Source: Candidatus Stahliibacteriota bacterium
GTDB lineage: Bacteria > Hydrothermota > UBA3073
Direction: 5' to 3'
Assembly: GCA_030627085.1 (NCBI GenBank)
Contig: DAOUSS010000057.1
Span: 1 to 8,117, forward strand
Length of the DNA: 8,117 nt
The notes beneath the pieces were generated by a model. It saw nothing but the letters and a program-made list of their open reading frames with translations, had not been told where the DNA came from and did no database searches. The position numbers were made by a program, and so were the translations under genes. This document shows, in pieces, positions 1 to 5,641 of the stretch (its first letter is position 1; each line of letters begins with the position of its first letter).

Positions 1-80
1 CCACTACGATTCTGGGATGAGGTGGCACTGATACCTCTCTATAGTTTGTAGCATCTGTCGAGATGGAGACAACTATACCT
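1..80. repeat. Exact 80-bp direct repeat within the AMIN coding region, copy in second AMIN domain
   Basis: Bases 1-80 are identical to 313-392, an offset of 312 bp (104 codons). Both copies encode the same 26 residues, from GIVVSIST to PHPRIVV. Identity includes all synonymous sites and stops abruptly at base 80/392. This copy may extend further left beyond the window. Confidence 0.95.
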
Positions 81-496
81 CTGTCAGTAACGACAACATC
101 TACATCCTTTACAGTCGCAGGATAGACTCGGCCAGCAAGAAAGATCTCAAAACCAGTTTTCGTCTTTTGTATCTTATATGGCCTCTTTCGCTTCAAATCC
201 AATACAACCCTTGCGATCTCCGGCTTAAATTGTCCTCCCCTTACAGCAATGAGGTCTCCTTTTCCGACATCTATTCTGTTCTTGCCTACACGATATTTCG
301 ATCCCGGGAAATCCACTACGATTCTGGGATGAGGTGGCACTGATACCTCTCTATAGTTTGTAGCATCTGTCGAGATGGAGACAACTATACCTTTATCAGT
401 CACATTAACACCTATATCCTCTATAATCGCAGAATATAGCCAATTAGTAAGCAGGAAAAGAAAAAAACCTACTGTTGCTGTCGTATATTTATTCAT
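1..496 (-). CDS. pilQ: PilQ-like type IV pilus secretin, N-terminal part (two AMIN domains), cut by the window edge
   Basis: Reading leftward from ATG 496 gives 165 codons with no stop, so the gene runs off the left edge. Residues 1-23 look like a signal peptide: a Lys, then a hydrophobic run (GFFLFLLTNWLYSA). Residues about 26-122 form one AMIN domain, with the typical pattern GIVVSIST...PRIVVDFPG...ARVVLDLK...FEIFL. A second copy starts near residue 129. AMIN domains bind peptidoglycan and are found at the N-terminus of PilQ secretins, the outer-membrane pore through which the pilus passes. The secretin domain itself is not visible, so an AMIN-containing amidase cannot be excluded by domain alone. 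Position directly after pilO (20 nt gap) strongly favours PilQ. An AGGAGG at 505-500 precedes the ATG by three bases. The two AMIN copies share 80 identical bases (1-80 and 313-392). No pilP lies between this gene and pilO. Confidence 0.85.
   Translation of the reverse strand, partial: MNKYTTATVGFFLFLLTNWLYSAIIEDIGVNVTDKGIVVSISTDATNYREVSVPPHPRIVVDFPGSKYRVGKNRIDVGKGDLIAVRGGQFKPEIARVVLDLKRKRPYKIQKTKTGFEIFLAGRVYPATVKDVDVVVTDRGIVVSISTDATNYREVSVPPHPRIVV
313..392. repeat. Exact 80-bp direct repeat within the AMIN coding region, copy in first AMIN domain
   Basis: This is the partner of bases 1-80. Beyond base 392 the two copies diverge quickly (ttatcagtcacattaaca against ctgtcagtaacgacaaca), although the encoded proteins stay related. 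That pattern suggests a recent local duplication or gene conversion rather than uniform conservation. Confidence 0.95.
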
Positions 497-516
497 TTTC
501 CTCCTGCTTGTGTAGC

Positions 517-1062
517 CTACTTTGTTATAGTGTAGGCTGAAACTACAAAAGATGCCTGCAGAGTCACATCCTCCAAACCTTCTTTTTTATGCGAGGATAC
601 ATGCAGTTTCTTCACCTTGAGCAACCTTGGAAAATTTCCAATATCTGATAGGAATCTTCCAAGTTGGTGATAACCACTGCGCACATTGAAACTGATAGGA
701 ATCTCAGTACAGAATCCTTGTGAGACGGGAGTTTGAGGTTTGAATCGCATAATCTCTACTCCGCATTGCGTGCCAACTCTGGCAATATCTTCTAAAAGAT
801 TTGGAACATCCTTCTCCTCAGGCAGGAATATTTCAATTCTTGCTCTTGTTGTAATAAGGGAGTCGTATTCTCTCTGTAACCTTTTGAAATCTTTCAGACT
901 CTCTATTGCTACATTCAACCTCTTTTCAAGTCTTTTATACTCACTGACTAAGCTTGAAAATTCCTTCTGTCTTGGAGGGTAGATTATGGTAAAAAATACA
1001 AGACAGACGACACCAACTATCACAACTGTGGCTATTATTTTATCTCTCAACATCTCATTCAA
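517..1062 (-). CDS. pilO: PilO, type IV pilus inner-membrane alignment protein
   Basis: The 181-residue protein has a short cytoplasmic N-terminus, one membrane helix at about residues 8-28, a coiled coil at about 32-75, and a periplasmic ferredoxin-like domain. Family-typical segments include LPEEKDVPNLLEDIARVGTQ (about 80-99) and SGYHQLGRFLSDIGNFPRLL (about 129-148). PilO forms a heterodimer with PilN that links PilM in the cytoplasm to PilP/PilQ. Start choice: the first codon is TTG (1062-1060), five bases after AGGAG (1072-1068). The in-frame ATG at 1053 would be 14 bases from that site, so TTG is the better start. It lies downstream of the PilM-PilN fusion but is separated from it by a GxxExxY gene and a lipoprotein gene, which is not the usual M-N-O order. 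Confidence 0.9.
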   Translation of the reverse strand: MNEMLRDKIIATVVIVGVVCLVFFTIIYPPRQKEFSSLVSEYKRLEKRLNVAIESLKDFKRLQREYDSLITTRARIEIFLPEEKDVPNLLEDIARVGTQCGVEIMRFKPQTPVSQGFCTEIPISFNVRSGYHQLGRFLSDIGNFPRLLKVKKLHVSSHKKEGLEDVTLQASFVVSAYTITK

Positions 1063-1076
1063 GATGTCTCCTTTCT

Positions 1077-1114
1077 ACCTGTCGCCTGCCTGCCGGTAGG
1101 CAGGGTAGACAGGT
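1077..1114. repeat. Palindromic intergenic repeat between the lipoprotein gene and pilO
   Basis: ACCTGTC (1077-1083) pairs with GACAGGT (1108-1114). Between them is a near-perfect 20-nt palindrome CCTGCCTGCCGGTAGGCAGG (1085-1104). The element is GC-rich against an AT-rich background. It lacks a T-run on the minus strand, so it does not look like a standard intrinsic terminator. I recognise similar CCTGCC/GGCAGG palindromes as dispersed repeats in some uncultivated bacterial genomes, but cannot check copy number here. Confidence 0.75.
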
Positions 1115-1117
1115 TTA

Positions 1118-1582
1118 CTATTTGGAAGGAGTACCCCACTCCAGACAGATTGGAAATAACTTAAATTCTTCACCTGCCTTGAGGGTAATTCCTCCTCCAA
1201 AATCATAAAACCATGCTCCTTTAACACAGAATACTCTGACATCAGCATAGTAGCGATAATCATATCCGTCACAATATGTGTGTCCCAGATATACGGGGAT
1301 ACTGAATTTGCCAAGCGAATCAGTATAAGCCATAATATCAGGACCTATATACGGCACACCAGATTCTTCATCACTCTCAACCCAGACCTGCACACTCTCC
1401 ACCGGGTCGGTAAAATAGCAATCTGTATATACCCATACAGTATCAATAAATACAGAATCGGTATAAACAACATGTCTATAAACTTCTCCTGATAAAATGG
1501 CGTTGTCAGGGTCGTCTGCCTTCTGCTCACAGCCCAAAAGAGGCAAAAGGCAAAGCAGAAAGACAACCACTTTTTTCTTCAT
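1118..1582 (-). CDS. Small predicted lipoprotein with a beta-rich, carboxypeptidase-regulatory-like domain
   Basis: ATG 1582 follows AGAGGAGAGGAG (1594-1583), a strong ribosome binding site, so the in-frame upstream extension to 1615 is not needed. The 154-residue product begins with a lipoprotein signal peptide: KKK, a hydrophobic run, then the lipobox L15-L16-G17-C18. Mature residue +2 is Glu, so the inner-membrane Asp signal is absent. The rest is rich in Val, Tyr, Thr and Asp. It contains a pattern like carboxypeptidase-regulatory or transthyretin-like beta sandwiches (ILSGEVY...PVESVQVWVES...YTDSLGKFSIPVYLG, about 29-100). C55, C104, C119 and C147 could form disulfides. It sits between the PilM-PilN gene and pilO, in a locus lacking recognisable pilP. 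It could replace PilP as a lipoprotein, but I see no PilP signature, so the function is not assigned. Confidence 0.75.
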   Translation of the reverse strand: MKKKVVVFLLCLLPLLGCEQKADDPDNAILSGEVYRHVVYTDSVFIDTVWVYTDCYFTDPVESVQVWVESDEESGVPYIGPDIMAYTDSLGKFSIPVYLGHTYCDGYDYRYYADVRVFCVKGAWFYDFGGGITLKAGEEFKLFPICLEWGTPSK

Positions 1583-1618
1583 CTCCTCTCCTCTGATAAA
1601 GAACACGAATTCCATTCA

Positions 1619-1716
1619 CCCCGTTAGATAGCATCCCATTAGATAGCGAGCATTTTACCCTGTTAGATAGACTTTGTCATCTAACGGGGCGAGCGGGACA
1701 AGAGCATCTAACGGGG
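1619..1716. repeat. Cluster of short direct and inverted repeats (CCCCGTTAGATAG family)
   Basis: Three direct copies are present: CCCCGTTAGATAG (1619-1631), CCCATTAGATAG (1635-1646) and CCCTGTTAGATAG (1658-1670). Two inverted copies ATCTAACGGGG follow (1679-1689 and 1706-1716). Copies 1658-1668 and 1679-1689 make an 11-bp stem with one G-T wobble. It is extended by GAC(TTT)GTC at 1670-1678 after a one-base bulge. Other pairings between direct and inverted copies are possible. The cluster fills most of the 158-bp gap between the GxxExxY gene and the lipoprotein gene. It has no cas genes and no regular spacers, so it is not a CRISPR. Confidence 0.8.
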
Positions 1717-1740
1717 CAGGTATACGAATAGCACGAATTT

Positions 1741-2142
1741 TTAATTTACAATTCTTTTATATTCTACCTTTTTGCCTCCAAAGTTGAGCAATATGCCCAA
1801 CTTCAAAGAAGTAGCCTTTAAATATGAGAAAAGCTGTGCCTCAAAGATTTTATTTAACTCGGATACAGCCTTTAACTCCAGAATTATCTTGCCCTCAACA
1901 ACCATATCTAATCGATACTCACCTATCTTTTCACCTTTGTACCAAACCTCTATGAGTTTTTGTCTCTCATATTTGATATTTCGGTTCCTGAATTCTTTCG
2001 CCAACGCTGACTCATAAATACCTTCTGAATACCCTGGACCAAGTGTATTGTGCACTTCAAACGATGCCTCCATAATGCCGTAAGACAGGTCTTTATAAAT
2101 GATCTCCTTATCTATTCGTGCAGATTCGTTTATTTGTGCCAT
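1741..2142 (-). CDS. GxxExxY protein (PD-(D/E)xK nuclease-like family)
   Basis: The 133-residue protein is close to the usual length for GxxExxY proteins. It carries the name-giving motif at G37-Y43 (GYSEGIY), preceded by FEVHNTLGPG. The nuclease-like core is GEYRLDMVV with a later ELK, matching the D...ExK pattern of the PD-(D/E)xK fold. The family's biochemical role is not established. These genes are common in environmental genomes and often lie among repeats. The ATG at 2142 has no clear ribosome binding site, and the first codons look like repeat sequence (CACAAATAAACGAATCTG). A related start lower down cannot be excluded, since AAGGAG lies just inside the reading frame (about 2110-2104). 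CACGAATAG-type words in opposite orientation flank the gene. It interrupts the pilMN-pilO order and is probably an insertion unrelated to pili. Confidence 0.85.
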   Translation of the reverse strand: MAQINESARIDKEIIYKDLSYGIMEASFEVHNTLGPGYSEGIYESALAKEFRNRNIKYERQKLIEVWYKGEKIGEYRLDMVVEGKIILELKAVSELNKIFEAQLFSYLKATSLKLGILLNFGGKKVEYKRIVN

Positions 2143-2168
2143 TTGTGTTATATAAATTAGGATGGCTC

Positions 2169-3767
2169 TTATTCCGTAAAGGTTGCTTTTATCTCAAACT
2201 CTGTAACCTTCACTTCTCTAATCTCGCTCATTTGTGTATATGACAATTCCACACCCGAGAAGTGGGGGGAGCTTTCAAGTCTCTTCAAAAATTCCGATGC
2301 GCCGAGATTCGACTCGGTTACTCCCTTTATGAGAACACTGAAACTTTTTTCACCATCTTCTTCCTCTTTCAGAAGGGTAAGCCAGGTATAAGGTGGTAAT
2401 ATCCTGTTTATCTCGTCTATAAACTTCACCCTTGAACATTGTCCCTCCTTAAGGTCCTGTACAATCTGAATCCTCTTTGTAATTTCTCTTCTCTTATTTT
2501 TTAAATCTTTCAGTAGGGCTGCCCTCTTCATTACACTCCCCTCCTGGGCTTTCAGTGTTTTTATGGTTGCTTTTGTATTAGTGATATTAAGCCCTGCTGT
2601 GACGTATAGTAATAGACAGATAACAACTGTCACCCCACCCGCCAACAGTGGAAAACCTCCCTTCAGGGTCGTAACAATCTTATTCGCCTCCTTCGGTCTC
2701 AGTTCAAGTGGCAGAAGATTCACACCCGCTTTCTCCAAACCTGTAATGGCAAGTCCTGTGGCTATATTAAATCTGCTGGCTAACTCCACGGTTTCTTTGG
2801 AAGATATGCGCTCAAACGGATTACCAATCTTGCAATCAACCCCAATACCACTCTCGAAGGTATCCCTCAAGCCCGGGATAGTAGCACCCTCTCCCATAAG
2901 GATAATCCCTTCACACTTTACATCCCCTGTCCTTAGAAAATTTGCTGTCTGCTGTACAATACTACGGTTATTAGTGTTTATCGTTTTTGCAATTTTCTTT
3001 GTTATAGCCCCTTCACCAAGGAGAATTGGAACTACCTCGTTAACGGTTATCGCGTGCTCTCTTGCAATATCCTTCAGGTATGTATCAACTCCTATTCCGA
3101 TATCAACATATTTCTCAAAGACACCATCTCTTATCAAGACCATATCAGTTCTATCATCGCCGATACTCACCACCATATAGATTCCCTTTTCAGGAACAAG
3201 CTTGTTTAAACGATAGAGTTCTTCAATGACTGTAGGAACAGTGCTTGCTATTACAGGGGTAAGACCCGCCTCCTGCACTATTCCAAGGATAGAGTATATC
3301 TTCTCGCTCTTCACCGCCGCCACAACAACTTTATTGAGAGTACCTTTCAATGGTATGACATCAAAGCAAACATCTTCAATATTATATGGTATGTTTGCCC
3401 GTGCTATGTCTTTTTTCCTTCTTGAAAGTTCCCTTTCTTTCAGTTCTGTCTCCACGGGCTTAACAAGAATATCCCTGCCTGATAGCACCAAGGCAACTGA
3501 TTTCTCTTTAGTCTCGCACTCCTGCACAAACGAACTGAGAACATCAACAAGGGTATCTGCGTCCATAATCTCTCCATCTACAATCACATCGAGGGGAAGT
3601 TCCTTTGTCCCGATTTTCTTCAGGTTATATTCACCAAGAGTTTGCTCGATTTCAACAAGTTTTATAAATCTACTCCCAATATCAAGACCAAGTATCCTCT
3701 TGGGTGTGTAAAAAAGAGGTTTTGTTAAAACTTCTTTCATCCTCTTAATACCTATTTTAATATCCAT
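2169..3767 (-). CDS. PilM-PilN fusion, type IV pilus inner-membrane platform protein
   Basis: The 532-residue protein joins two T4P proteins that are normally separate. Residues about 24-345 are PilM, an actin/FtsA-like cytoplasmic ATP-binding protein. Phosphate-1 motif is LGLDIGSRFIKLVEIE (26-41), phosphate-2 is VSIGDDRTDMVL (200-211), and the adenosine motif is ILMGEGATIPGL (289-300). Immediately after comes VNLLP (349-353), matching the INLLP tail with which PilN normally docks into PilM. One membrane helix (about 371-393), a coiled coil (about 396-440) and the periplasmic PilN domain follow (INRILPPYTWLTLL at 453-466, and SNLGASEFLKRLESSPHFSG at 486-505). The architecture resembles GspL of type II secretion. 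ATG 3767 lies inside the end of the upstream DnaA-like gene (11-bp overlap), and its GGAGGA site is read from that gene's GAG/GAA codons. This implies translational coupling. Confidence 0.92.
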   Translation of the reverse strand: MDIKIGIKRMKEVLTKPLFYTPKRILGLDIGSRFIKLVEIEQTLGEYNLKKIGTKELPLDVIVDGEIMDADTLVDVLSSFVQECETKEKSVALVLSGRDILVKPVETELKERELSRRKKDIARANIPYNIEDVCFDVIPLKGTLNKVVVAAVKSEKIYSILGIVQEAGLTPVIASTVPTVIEELYRLNKLVPEKGIYMVVSIGDDRTDMVLIRDGVFEKYVDIGIGVDTYLKDIAREHAITVNEVVPILLGEGAITKKIAKTINTNNRSIVQQTANFLRTGDVKCEGIILMGEGATIPGLRDTFESGIGVDCKIGNPFERISSKETVELASRFNIATGLAITGLEKAGVNLLPLELRPKEANKIVTTLKGGFPLLAGGVTVVICLLLYVTAGLNITNTKATIKTLKAQEGSVMKRAALLKDLKNKRREITKRIQIVQDLKEGQCSRVKFIDEINRILPPYTWLTLLKEEEDGEKSFSVLIKGVTESNLGASEFLKRLESSPHFSGVELSYTQMSEIREVKVTEFEIKATFTE

Positions 3768-4956
3768 CTTCCTCCTCCATACCTATTCCAAGTATTTCTC
3801 TAGCAAGTGACAGGGTTACCTCTTCCCCTCTGTATTTTGCAAAAGTGGTCACCTTATGAAGCATGCCTATAAGTGCCCTTACATTGCTTGCTTTCTTTGC
3901 TATAAACTCTACAACATCGTCGGGGAGTTTCGTATCCCCTGCCCGCTTTTTCAAGATCGCCATCTTTGACTCAAACCCGGGCGCCGTCATCTCTGCTACC
4001 ACTCCTGATGCAAACCTGGATGTCAGTCTCTTCATAAGGGCTGTTAGTTTTTCGGGTGGTCTGTCACTGGTCAAACCTATTTGACACCTCCGATGGCGCA
4101 GAAAGTCAAAGATATGGAAGAACTCCTCCTGTGTCCTCTCTCTTCCTATAAGAAACTCTACATCATCCAGAAGTAGAACATCTATTGAACTATATCTATC
4201 CTGAAATTCCTTCAATCTGTTTTCCTGCATGGCCGTGAGAAGTTCATTCACAAATCTCTTTGTAGCCGTGTAACAGAAACTCCTCTTGCCTGGATTATTC
4301 TTTATATAGTTCCCGATTGCATTGAGGAGGTGCGTCTTTCCAAGTCCAACATCACCATATATAAACAGTGGATTGTAATCGTCATTGTACGTTTTGGCAA
4401 CTGCAAGAGCAAGTGAGTATGCAAATTCGTTTCCACTCTCGACAACAAAGTTTTTAAATGTAAACTCCTCAAGGAGAGGAATTCCCCCCATGGTCCCCAC
4501 AACCGGGAAAAAAGTAGCCTCTTCGGTTCCTCGTCCCGCATAATATACTTCTATAGCTCTATCTATCTGGCTTCTCTTACTCGCAAACGGCAGTATCTCA
4601 TAATCGGTAATTTGGGAAATAACCTTCAATATATTTGAATTAAGCGGGTTTAACATTGAGATGGCAAGGACGTTTTTCGCCTTCCTGACGGGTATAATAA
4701 AGAACCTCCTTGCGAACCAAGCAGGGATAACCCTTACTGCATCTTCATCTATTTCCAATTTATCAAGGTCAAGAAACCTGCAGTCCCAGTCACTTATAAG
4801 AAATTCAAACCATTTATCCTCATCAATGGCGCCAATCTCAAAAAGACAGATTTCGAGTTCCCTACCCTCGTTTCTCTGCAGCTCAAGCGCCTTCTTAAAT
4901 TGTAAATCGGATATAAGCCCTTTCTCTTTTGCCTTATTCCAGATATTCTTTTCCAT
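3757..4956 (-). CDS. MshEN/GspE-N-like domain fused to a DnaA-type AAA+ ATPase without the DNA-binding domain
   Basis: The 399-residue product has two parts. Residues 1 to about 140 resemble the N-terminal domain of GspE/PilB/MshE motors: KGLISDLQFKKALELQ, EIGAIDEDKW, and a helix-strand region ending NVLAISMLNPLNS...IDRAIEVYY. The canonical c-di-GMP-binding RLG motifs are degenerate. Residues about 164-390 are a clear DnaA domain III. They show the entry motif FTFKNFVVESGNEFAYSLAL (165-184), Walker A GDVGLGKT (201-208), an ISM-like helix (FVNELLTAMQ, 235-244), Walker B LLLDD (261-265), sensor 1 LTSD (295-298), an Arg-finger region KRLTSRF (309-315, R314) and sensor 2 SNVRALIGML (357-366). The protein stops soon after the lid, so the HTH domain IV of replication DnaA is absent. 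It is therefore not a replication initiator of the usual type. Start: ATG 4956 begins the domain cleanly; a TTG extension to 4992 is possible. The ribosome binding site is weak. Function is unknown; position suggests a pilus-base role. Confidence 0.9.
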   Translation of the reverse strand: MEKNIWNKAKEKGLISDLQFKKALELQRNEGRELEICLFEIGAIDEDKWFEFLISDWDCRFLDLDKLEIDEDAVRVIPAWFARRFFIIPVRKAKNVLAISMLNPLNSNILKVISQITDYEILPFASKRSQIDRAIEVYYAGRGTEEATFFPVVGTMGGIPLLEEFTFKNFVVESGNEFAYSLALAVAKTYNDDYNPLFIYGDVGLGKTHLLNAIGNYIKNNPGKRSFCYTATKRFVNELLTAMQENRLKEFQDRYSSIDVLLLDDVEFLIGRERTQEEFFHIFDFLRHRRCQIGLTSDRPPEKLTALMKRLTSRFASGVVAEMTAPGFESKMAILKKRAGDTKLPDDVVEFIAKKASNVRALIGMLHKVTTFAKYRGEEVTLSLAREILGIGMEEEDGY

Positions 4957-5120
4957 AACCAAATTCCCAAGAAATATCAAATAAAGGCACAACCACGAAG
5001 TTCACAAAGAAATGGTTGATCGTTACTCGTTGTTCGTGGTTCGTTATTTGTAATCTGAAATCTGCAATCTAAAATTCTGGTCTTCTTGGTGCCTTTGTGC
5101 CTTTGTGGTGAAATTCCCTT
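4957..5120. repeat. Repeat-like AT-rich spacer with inverted CACAAAGGCAC words
   Basis: This 164-bp gap between the small TPR gene and the MshEN-DnaA gene has no ORF or clear promoter. AAAGGCACAA (4983-4992) is complementary to TTGTGCCTTT (5095-5104). The right arm is itself a short tandem (GGTGCCTTTGTGCCTTTGTGG, within 5088-5108). In between are degenerate words built on CGTT/CGTGGTTCG (5021-5046) and AATCTGAAATCTGCAATCT (5052-5070). It resembles dispersed filler repeats rather than regulatory DNA. Confidence 0.55.
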
Positions 5121-5534
5121 TCATCTCTGTTCTCTTAACTGGTGTATCTTCTTCCCAACATCCCTATAGTATATATCCCTTATATAAGCCTCTTCATACA
5201 TCTCAAGCGCCTTGTCAAACATTTTTATTTTCTCATAAGCGGTGGCGAGGTTATAATATAGTCTGGCAGATGTGGAAGAAAAATCGTTTAATATTTTTAT
5301 CGCCTCTTTAAACTCTTCTATTGCACTATCTGCTTCTCCTGTCTCAAGGTATAAAAGCCCGAGCAACTCCCTTGCCTTCACAGGATTCCTGACACTCCTC
5401 TTTGCTTTTTCAAGTTCCTCTTTGGCATATTCCACCAGTCCCATCTCTATAAAGACTACACCGAGGGCAAGTGGGTCCTGCCCTTTTACCTGCTTTCGTG
5501 AGATCTCAAGTTTAAAAATATCGTCCTTTATCAT
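5121..5534 (-). CDS. Small TPR protein
   Basis: The 137-residue protein contains about three tetratricopeptide repeats: residues 19-47 (DPLALGVVFIEMGLVEYAKE), 52-82 (ARELLGLLYLETGEADSAIE) and 89-121 (ARLYYNLATAYEKIKMFDKA). There is no signal peptide or membrane helix, so it is probably cytoplasmic and acts as a protein-binding scaffold. The start is ATG 5534 (MIKDDIF). A TTG extension to 5552 would add six residues reading into the spacer and is less likely. No good ribosome binding site is visible for either. It lies between the two MshEN-like genes of the pilus locus. A role in pilus assembly comparable to PilF/Tgl-type TPR proteins is possible, but it lacks a lipobox. Confidence 0.75.
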   Translation of the reverse strand: MIKDDIFKLEISRKQVKGQDPLALGVVFIEMGLVEYAKEELEKAKRSVRNPVKARELLGLLYLETGEADSAIEEFKEAIKILNDFSSTSARLYYNLATAYEKIKMFDKALEMYEEAYIRDIYYRDVGKKIHQLREQR

Positions 5535-5641
5535 AATACAGAAAAATACCAAAATATAGCCACAGATTAAAATATTTTTTCTAATCAGTGAAATCTGTGG
5601 CTCATTTTTGACTTTTTTACATTTTGATATTTGTTTTATAC
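5535..5641. repeat. Hairpin-forming spacer between the MshEN-like and small TPR genes
   Basis: AGCCACAGATT (5558-5568) and AATCTGTGGCT (5592-5602) form a perfect 11-bp stem around a 23-nt AT-rich loop. Outer arms extend the symmetry imperfectly: AAAAATACCAAAAT (5542-5555) against ATTTTGATATTTGT near 5621-5634. On the minus strand the stem is followed by a T-rich but interrupted stretch, so terminator or attenuator function is only possible. CCACAGATT-type inverted repeats are familiar to me as dispersed elements in environmental genomes. Confidence 0.6.

Noticed and set aside
1077..1114. Rho-independent terminator before pilO
   Set aside because: No T-run follows the stem on the minus strand, and pilO starts right after it in the same direction with a good ribosome binding site.
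1118..1615. Lipoprotein gene start at 1615 (11 extra residues)
   Set aside because: ATG 1582 has a strong binding site immediately upstream and yields a standard lipoprotein signal peptide; the extension would spoil its N-terminus.
1619..1716. CRISPR array
   Set aside because: The repeats are 11-13 bp, imperfect and in both orientations, gaps are only a few to about 16 bases, and there are no cas genes.
2563..3180. Plus-strand open frame of 205 codons across the PilM-PilN gene
   Set aside because: It is antisense to a protein with clear PilM and PilN motifs. Its translation is Ser/Pro/Thr-rich low complexity, typical of a reverse-frame shadow.
3226..3711. Plus-strand open frame of 161 codons
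   Set aside because: It is a shadow of the PilM part of the fusion gene, with no ribosome binding site or domain support.
3757..4956. Genuine replication initiator dnaA with a neighbouring origin
   Set aside because: The DNA-binding domain IV is absent, the N-terminus is MshEN-like, no TTATCCACA-type DnaA boxes or dnaN/gyrB neighbours are seen, and the surroundings are pilus genes.
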